From Conoideocrella luteorostrata (Eukaryota; Ascomycota; Sordariomycetes; Hypocreales; Clavicipitaceae): DNA of 62,032 nucleotides. Of the stretch, positions 57,589-62,032 are shown piece by piece. The translations under genes and the position numbers were made by a program. The DNA lies in contig JASWJB010000263.1 of assembly GCA_032433595.1 (NCBI GenBank), positions 1 through 62,032 on the forward strand. The letters run 5' to 3'. The notes under the pieces are model-generated. The model was not told where the DNA came from and did not search any database. It saw nothing but the letters and a program-made list of their open reading frames with translations. The stretch's first letter is position 1. The number at the start of each line of letters is the position of its first letter.

Positions 57589-59951
57589 GAGGCGGATCGG
57601 ATTTAAAAACAAATAATGTAATTCCTTCCCGGGTGTGAAGAGCAGCAAGCAGCAGCATGCCAGGTGAGTGGTCAGAGAACTCACATGGTGTGTTCTCTTG
57701 GCATGATGCAGTTGGGGTTGAGACGCAATAGCATCTCGACTTTATTGGTTTCAGCAAGGGGAAAATGGGGAGGGGGAGGTTTGTTGGTCAGCCAAGATGG
57801 GCATCTTTTTCGCCGCAACCCTGCAGGAAGGTGGCCGGATCCACGGAACGTAATCTGCAAAAAATGACAGACGAATCGAGTATATTGGACCACGTGGCCG
57901 TTATTTTTAAAGACTGGGAACTATATTCACCCCGGGCTGTCAGAGTGAGTGAGTGAGTGTGTTTGTTGTTGATCCCTCGTGGCTATCCCCCTTCCATGCC
58001 TGCATATAATCCACCCCGAATATAAGGATCCCGCATCTCGGGCTCGGTTCTTAGCCGAGGAGCGAGCGGGCTATGCCACGAACATGCGGCCATGTGTCAT
58101 GCGCGATCGCATTTACCTGCTCCTTCTCATCCTGCAAGCACGTAGATGAATGAAGAGAAGATGCATACGTGGTGTATGCCCATCTTATGCATCTTGCGCA
58201 CCTGCTGGTAGGGCCGCGTCAGCCCACAAAGAACATCTATCAATGAGTATATGTAGACTGTGGGAAATGCACGATTGCGTATAGCTATACTAATATATCT
58301 GTCTGTGTTAGGGCAGGATCAAGGTCTGCTGGTGGGAAGGCCGATGCAGATGCGTTATATGCCATGCATATGTCGTTTATGCTGGAATGCCTGCAGTAGT
58401 GTAGGATGAAATGCACATCTACTGACAAATAGAAGGAGGTGAGGAGATATAATTGTGCTGAAATGCAACGTTGGTATGTGCTGAGATGTCTGCATTAGTG
58501 TGCTCCGTAGGAAGGACGCTTATCGTCAAGTAGTACAAGACGCATTGTGCCGTATGCAATGCATCTTCCGTCTAAGCAGACCTGTCTGCACCGCGTTGTG
58601 AAAGTGTATTAACCTGCCATGGACCGTGTTGCATCATACACGTACGTACCTGCGACTTGTGCATCCATTGATATGCATGTATCAACATGGACCAGCATAC
58701 ATTGCGACAACTGGTCAGTTATGGTGCTACTAAATACAGGAGTATATCGCGCCACCCCGTGCTTATTTGCAGAGAACGCACACAGTATGGCCTGGGGATC
58801 AGCTTTATTGCCATGGTCAACATGTGCTGAGACCCAGCCCGGCCAGGATATATACCATGCACAACACTACGGAGGAACGATAACCTTGAGCATTCGGCAA
58901 CCTAAACGCAGACCCCGTCATCCTGATGCCCTGATAGGTAGACACGCCTGCCCGCACCCTGCCGCAGCAGCAACCAACAGCAGCGTCTCAGCAAACAGCC
59001 AACCAATCTTTTGAAGTACCGACTACTTGGGAATGCTGCAGTGTCTTGGCACACGAGGCATTCTCCAATCTCACTGCAATGCCAGCTGGGTAAGCTTCGG
59101 CGTTGACCCAAAACGGCAGACATGAAAGCCGGTAGTTGGCCGATGACGATGACGACAGCAAGGTTGATTAGCACCTTGCATTTTTGTTGTCGCGGAGTCG
59201 AAGCTGGCTAGTTGGCCGACGATGATGACTGAATTAATCTGTATTCCGATGTCTCGGAGCATTTCTTTCATTTTGCCCGCCGGGATTGTGTGATTACTCC
59301 GAGCTCTCGAGTGAACGCCCAACATCTTGATTCTCCGGACAAGGATGACGTTGCGTATTTGATATTGGAAACCGTCGGGGCGTGGGAGGAAGATGCCTCG
59401 GAATGTGGGGGGAAACCACGCACATACAACAGCCGAATGTAGAGATATGCCTCGGGAGATGAGTCCAAAGCTACAGATATGCAGAAGCTGATGGTAAAAG
59501 TGTGAACACGAGAGTCATGCCATCGTGCAGGAGGCTTGGGCGGTCTTACTTCATGCCGCACACAGTACTCCGTAGTTCTACTACAGCCACTAACGCCTGG
59601 CTTGCGTGCTCGCGTGGTTCACAGTGGAACACGAGTATGGACCAAGATGATACCTATCCGAGCCAGGCAAAAACCACCCAATTTACATGCATCACTCTAA
59701 CGTTAATTTATCAGTAGCTCATCAGCTAAGGCGTCGCAATCATTCACCTCATACGAAGCACGCCGACTTTTGCCAGCAGCAAGCCAATTGCAATTGATGT
59801 TACAATCCTATTCTCAATGCCGTAAACGTGCCACGGGCAATGACGCCCCTCCTCTTGCTAGTCTGTTAGGCACACCGCCATTGTATCCTTCAATCCACCG
59901 ACCCCTAATGCAATGCCATGTATATTATGGATTATTCGATCTGTTTTAACT
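57589..59951. other. Gene-poor stretch, 2.4 kb
   Basis: No gene supported. A 131-codon frame at 58619-59014 (plus) has no recognisable features. Imperfect direct repeats occur at about 58381-58402 / 58481-58502 and about 59131-59151 / 59208-59228. An exact TACTCCGTA lies at 59566-59574. The right end holds the PHO88 3' region. Confidence 0.5.
59566..59574 (-). repeat. TACTCCGTA element, single copy
   Basis: Exact 9-mer about 380 bp beyond the PHO88 stop codon. Confidence 0.8.
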
Positions 59952-60843
59952 TTACTCCTCCTTGGCACCACCACGACCCGACTTCTCAGCAGCCTCAACG
60001 GCCTTCTTGTCGCTCTGGGCTGCGCCCTGCTGCATGGCGCTCATGAAACCAGCAGCAGCCTTGAAGGGGCGTTTGAGATCGCCAATCGCGGGTTGGCCGT
60101 ATACGTGGATCTTGGTGAGATTGCTCTCTAGCGCGGACTTGACGGGCAGGATGGACTGGATGAGCAAGGGGTTGGTGTACTTCATGTAGAGGTGCATGAA
60201 GGCCATGATGGCAATGCCCATGGCCTGGCCGCGGAAGAGAGCCTTGAGTTGGTCCTTATCATAGGCTTGGATGGTGGTGGTGATGAGCTTGCCCTCCTCG
60301 GTGGAGCCCATTGGCGGAGGTTCGACATACTTGAGGGTAGTCAAATCTACAGGGAGGAGTGATTAGCCTGCCGTCTTTTGACGCCGTGGTTTCTCCATCT
60401 TCACACGATGCAATGCCATGGCACGGAGTCTAGTGGAGAGGAATATCGGCTTACCCTTCTTCCTGTTGACCTGGGCTTGGATGTACAAGTACAGCAGGGC
60501 AATGAGGACATTGCTTCCCAGGTAAACGGCACGGACGGTCATGAGGATATTGGGGTCGTCAAAGGGAATTCGCTTCGACACCTGCATCATACCCAACATG
60601 ATGATGAGGTTGGTGCTAAATATGATATGATTAGCTTTCCATCGTCTGCAAGTTCCACGTCACTTGTCCTCCAACCGCAAGAAGGTGGCCCTCATAGGGG
60701 CACATATTGATGACCACGAGACCACATCCCACACCAAAATGGAAAAAGTGTCAAGTTGTCTGTCTCCGACTACGAAGACGAACAAGTTAAGAAGAAACAG
60801 CGGACCGAGAATCGACTCACATTTGGGGGCTAAGGCCGGCCAT
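59952..60843 (-). CDS. PHO88: Pho88/Snd3, ER membrane targeting factor
   Basis: Three exons, complement(59952-60346, 60455-60615, 60821-60843), 192 aa (yeast Pho88 is 188). Introns are 108 and 205 nt; the first exon encodes only seven residues plus two bases and gives the family start LSPQITNLIIMLGMMQVSKRIPFDDP. Pho88 was first linked to phosphate uptake and is now known as Snd3 of the SRP-independent ER targeting pathway, in the ER membrane. Two hydrophobic segments are seen, near residues 6-20 and 32-52. A central KYVEPPPMG motif follows the last junction. A membrane-associated region FRGQAMGIAIMAFMHLYMKYTNPLLIQ lies near 95-120. The Lys/Glu-rich tail is cytosolic. The gene stands at the right end of the window with no related neighbour. 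Confidence 0.94.
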
Positions 60844-61229
60844 TGTGCAAGAGAAGCTTGAGTCGGCACGCAGCGATAGGGGAGGTGAGTGTAGCAAGAG
60901 ACAAGCCGGCGGGCAAGAGGAGTCGTTGCGTTGATGGGTACGGAAGTCGTTGGTTGGAGATGTAGAACGTGGTCGCAGGGCTGCGCGTCTGGTACGGGAT
61001 GGGATGGCGGATGGGACGGGGCAGCGAAAAGCTCGATTGCCATTTTCCAGATGGTTCGCTGGCCTTTTCGCAGGCAGGGGTGGCTTGCGCGTGCATTGTC
61101 GACGCTGTGGTCAGCCACTAACCCCACCGCTGAACCCTCTGCCGTCTTACCGTGGAAACTTTTTTCCGGGGCCCGGCCGAGTTGTCAGACTATACGGATG
61201 ACTCCGCAGGTTTGCATAGTAACTTCCTC

Positions 61230-61259
61230 TACTCCGTAGGATGTACTAGGTACGGAGTA
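61230..61259. repeat. Inverted pair of 9-mers with 12-bp spacer
   Basis: TACTCCGTA at 61230-61238 and TACGGAGTA at 61251-61259 form a 9-bp stem with a 12-base loop, about 390 bp upstream of PHO88. Confidence 0.9.
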
Positions 61260-61430
61260 CAATAACGTTCGTTTAAGTAAGGGCATCTGGGGTCTACGTA
61301 TCAACCCGCTAACTAAATTCTCGTTCAAACCTGCAGATGCTACCTCGCGGCTAGCCGTACTGTATTGTGCTCACAGCGGCGTACGGAGCACTCCATATCA
61401 GTCATACTGGCGAGCTAAACGAGAACGAGC

Positions 61431-61439
61431 TACTCCGTA
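61431..61439 (-). repeat. TACTCCGTA element
   Basis: Exact 9-mer, 172 bp beyond the inverted pair at 61230-61259. Confidence 0.8.
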
Positions 61440-62013
61440 CATGCAGCCTTGTAGCCTAAGCGTTCCAACCACTCGCATCGGCTCCCCACGATCCGCCGTA
61501 TATTCTGACATCTGGCCCCCGGTTGGCCCCCAAAAGTTTCAACGACTGTCAGTTTCGAGTAAAATACGCCTCTTGACCTGCTCCACGAGCCCCCATCTGC
61601 CGTCATTTAGCCCCTTTTGTAACTAATTAGTTGGCGATGATGGCCGGGGGCGGGGGGCGGGGGTATATATTTACATGACAGCATGACAAAGAATATGACT
61701 ACTTTCATGACTCTTTGACACGTTGTGGCCGTCGGCAGGAAGAACCAACGACAGTTGGGGGAGAATAGTTACACAAACAATCAGGGGGCGCATAACTGGG
61801 TGTGTGTTCTTGTGCTACCAAGCTGCCGGAATTATCATGCCGTGCGATGGCGAAAATGGATTGTTTCATCTTCGCCCGCACTTCGGCAGTATTGTACGCA
61901 TGATCTGCCAAATACGGGCTGCGTCCGAGGCACATCGGGGTGGTGTTGTACCACAGAACCATCAGGGTCTAAGAACATTCCGCGATAAGGCTGCAGATAA
62001 AAGTTCCTTTTGA

Positions 62014-62032
62014 GTGTGTGTGTGTGTGTGTG
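62014..62032. repeat. (GT)n microsatellite, cut by the window edge
   Basis: At least nine GT units running off the end of the window. Confidence 0.85.

Larger units (their letters stand above)
60844..62032. other. Right-end intergenic sequence upstream of PHO88
   Basis: This contains the PHO88 promoter and, about 390-600 bp upstream of its ATG, three exact 9-mers (61230-61238, 61251-61259, 61431-61439) and a near-copy at about 61382. A G-rich run is at about 61645-61662, and the window ends in a (GT)n microsatellite. No gene is supported. Confidence 0.5.

Noticed and set aside
1..62032. A gene cluster, defence system, CRISPR array or intact transposon
   Set aside because: I looked for adjacent biosynthetic enzymes, transposase or reverse-transcriptase motifs, terminal repeats and spaced direct repeats, and found none that hold up.

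Overview
The window is nuclear DNA of a filamentous ascomycete. Most genes carry one to four short introns (50-115 nt) with GTRNGT donors and CTRAY-type branch sites. The predicted proteins match fungal families: a striatin of the PRO11 type, PHO88/SND3, PEP5/VPS11, RAD14, Tcp11/SOK1-like, a VNX1-like exchanger and an M1 aminopeptidase. The overall look suggests Sordariomycetes, probably Hypocreales, but the species cannot be fixed from the sequence alone.

I support 17 protein-coding loci plus one weak small ORF and one tRNA. Twelve of the 18 protein loci are on the minus strand. Left to right: an M1 aminopeptidase (709-3514, -); a weak small ORF (6664-7020, +); a secreted Lys/Glu-rich protein (7958-8848, +); a Tcp11-family protein (9244-12258, -); a rhodanese + tyrosine phosphatase protein (14122-17043, -); a 5.5 kb gene-poor stretch; a DUF1989 protein (22533-23658, +); proteasome ATPase Rpt6 (23963-25216, -); a VNX1-like vacuolar cation/H+ exchanger (27683-31195, +); a POF1/NMNAT-like nucleotidyltransferase (33967-34959, -); Pep5/Vps11 (35404-38661, -); a Ser/Thr-rich protein of unknown function (39232-40538, -); MutL homologue Mlh3 (41632-44377, +); a LicD-family gene interrupted by an in-frame TAG (44590-45567, -); tRNA-Asp(GUC) (45917-45988, -); a family S51 peptidase (46872-47540, -); striatin (47974-50620, -); an AT-rich gene-poor stretch; the XPA homologue Rad14 (53674-54963, -); a Cys-rich single-pass membrane protein (56615-57588, +); and Pho88/Snd3 (59952-60843, -).

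Nothing looks like an operon, biosynthetic cluster, virus or intact transposon. The genes are mainly housekeeping: proteolysis, vacuole and endosome function, DNA repair, signalling scaffolds and ER targeting. Shared themes are loose. Pep5 and the VNX1-like exchanger both act at the vacuole. Mlh3 and Rad14 are both DNA repair proteins. Striatin and the tyrosine phosphatase both belong to kinase/phosphatase signalling.

The most striking unexplained signal is a 9-bp element, TACGGAGTA (reverse complement TACTCCGTA). I count 18 exact copies by eye, where random sequence would give about 0.5, and every copy lies outside the coding regions and introns I define. Some form tandem or inverted pairs, including a perfect 16-bp palindrome at 38810-38825. 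Other leads are the nonsense codon in the LicD gene, loss of the usual catalytic glutamate in Mlh3, a striatin intron that is open in frame, and an AT-rich possibly RIP-degraded tract next to a Cys-rich ORF fragment.
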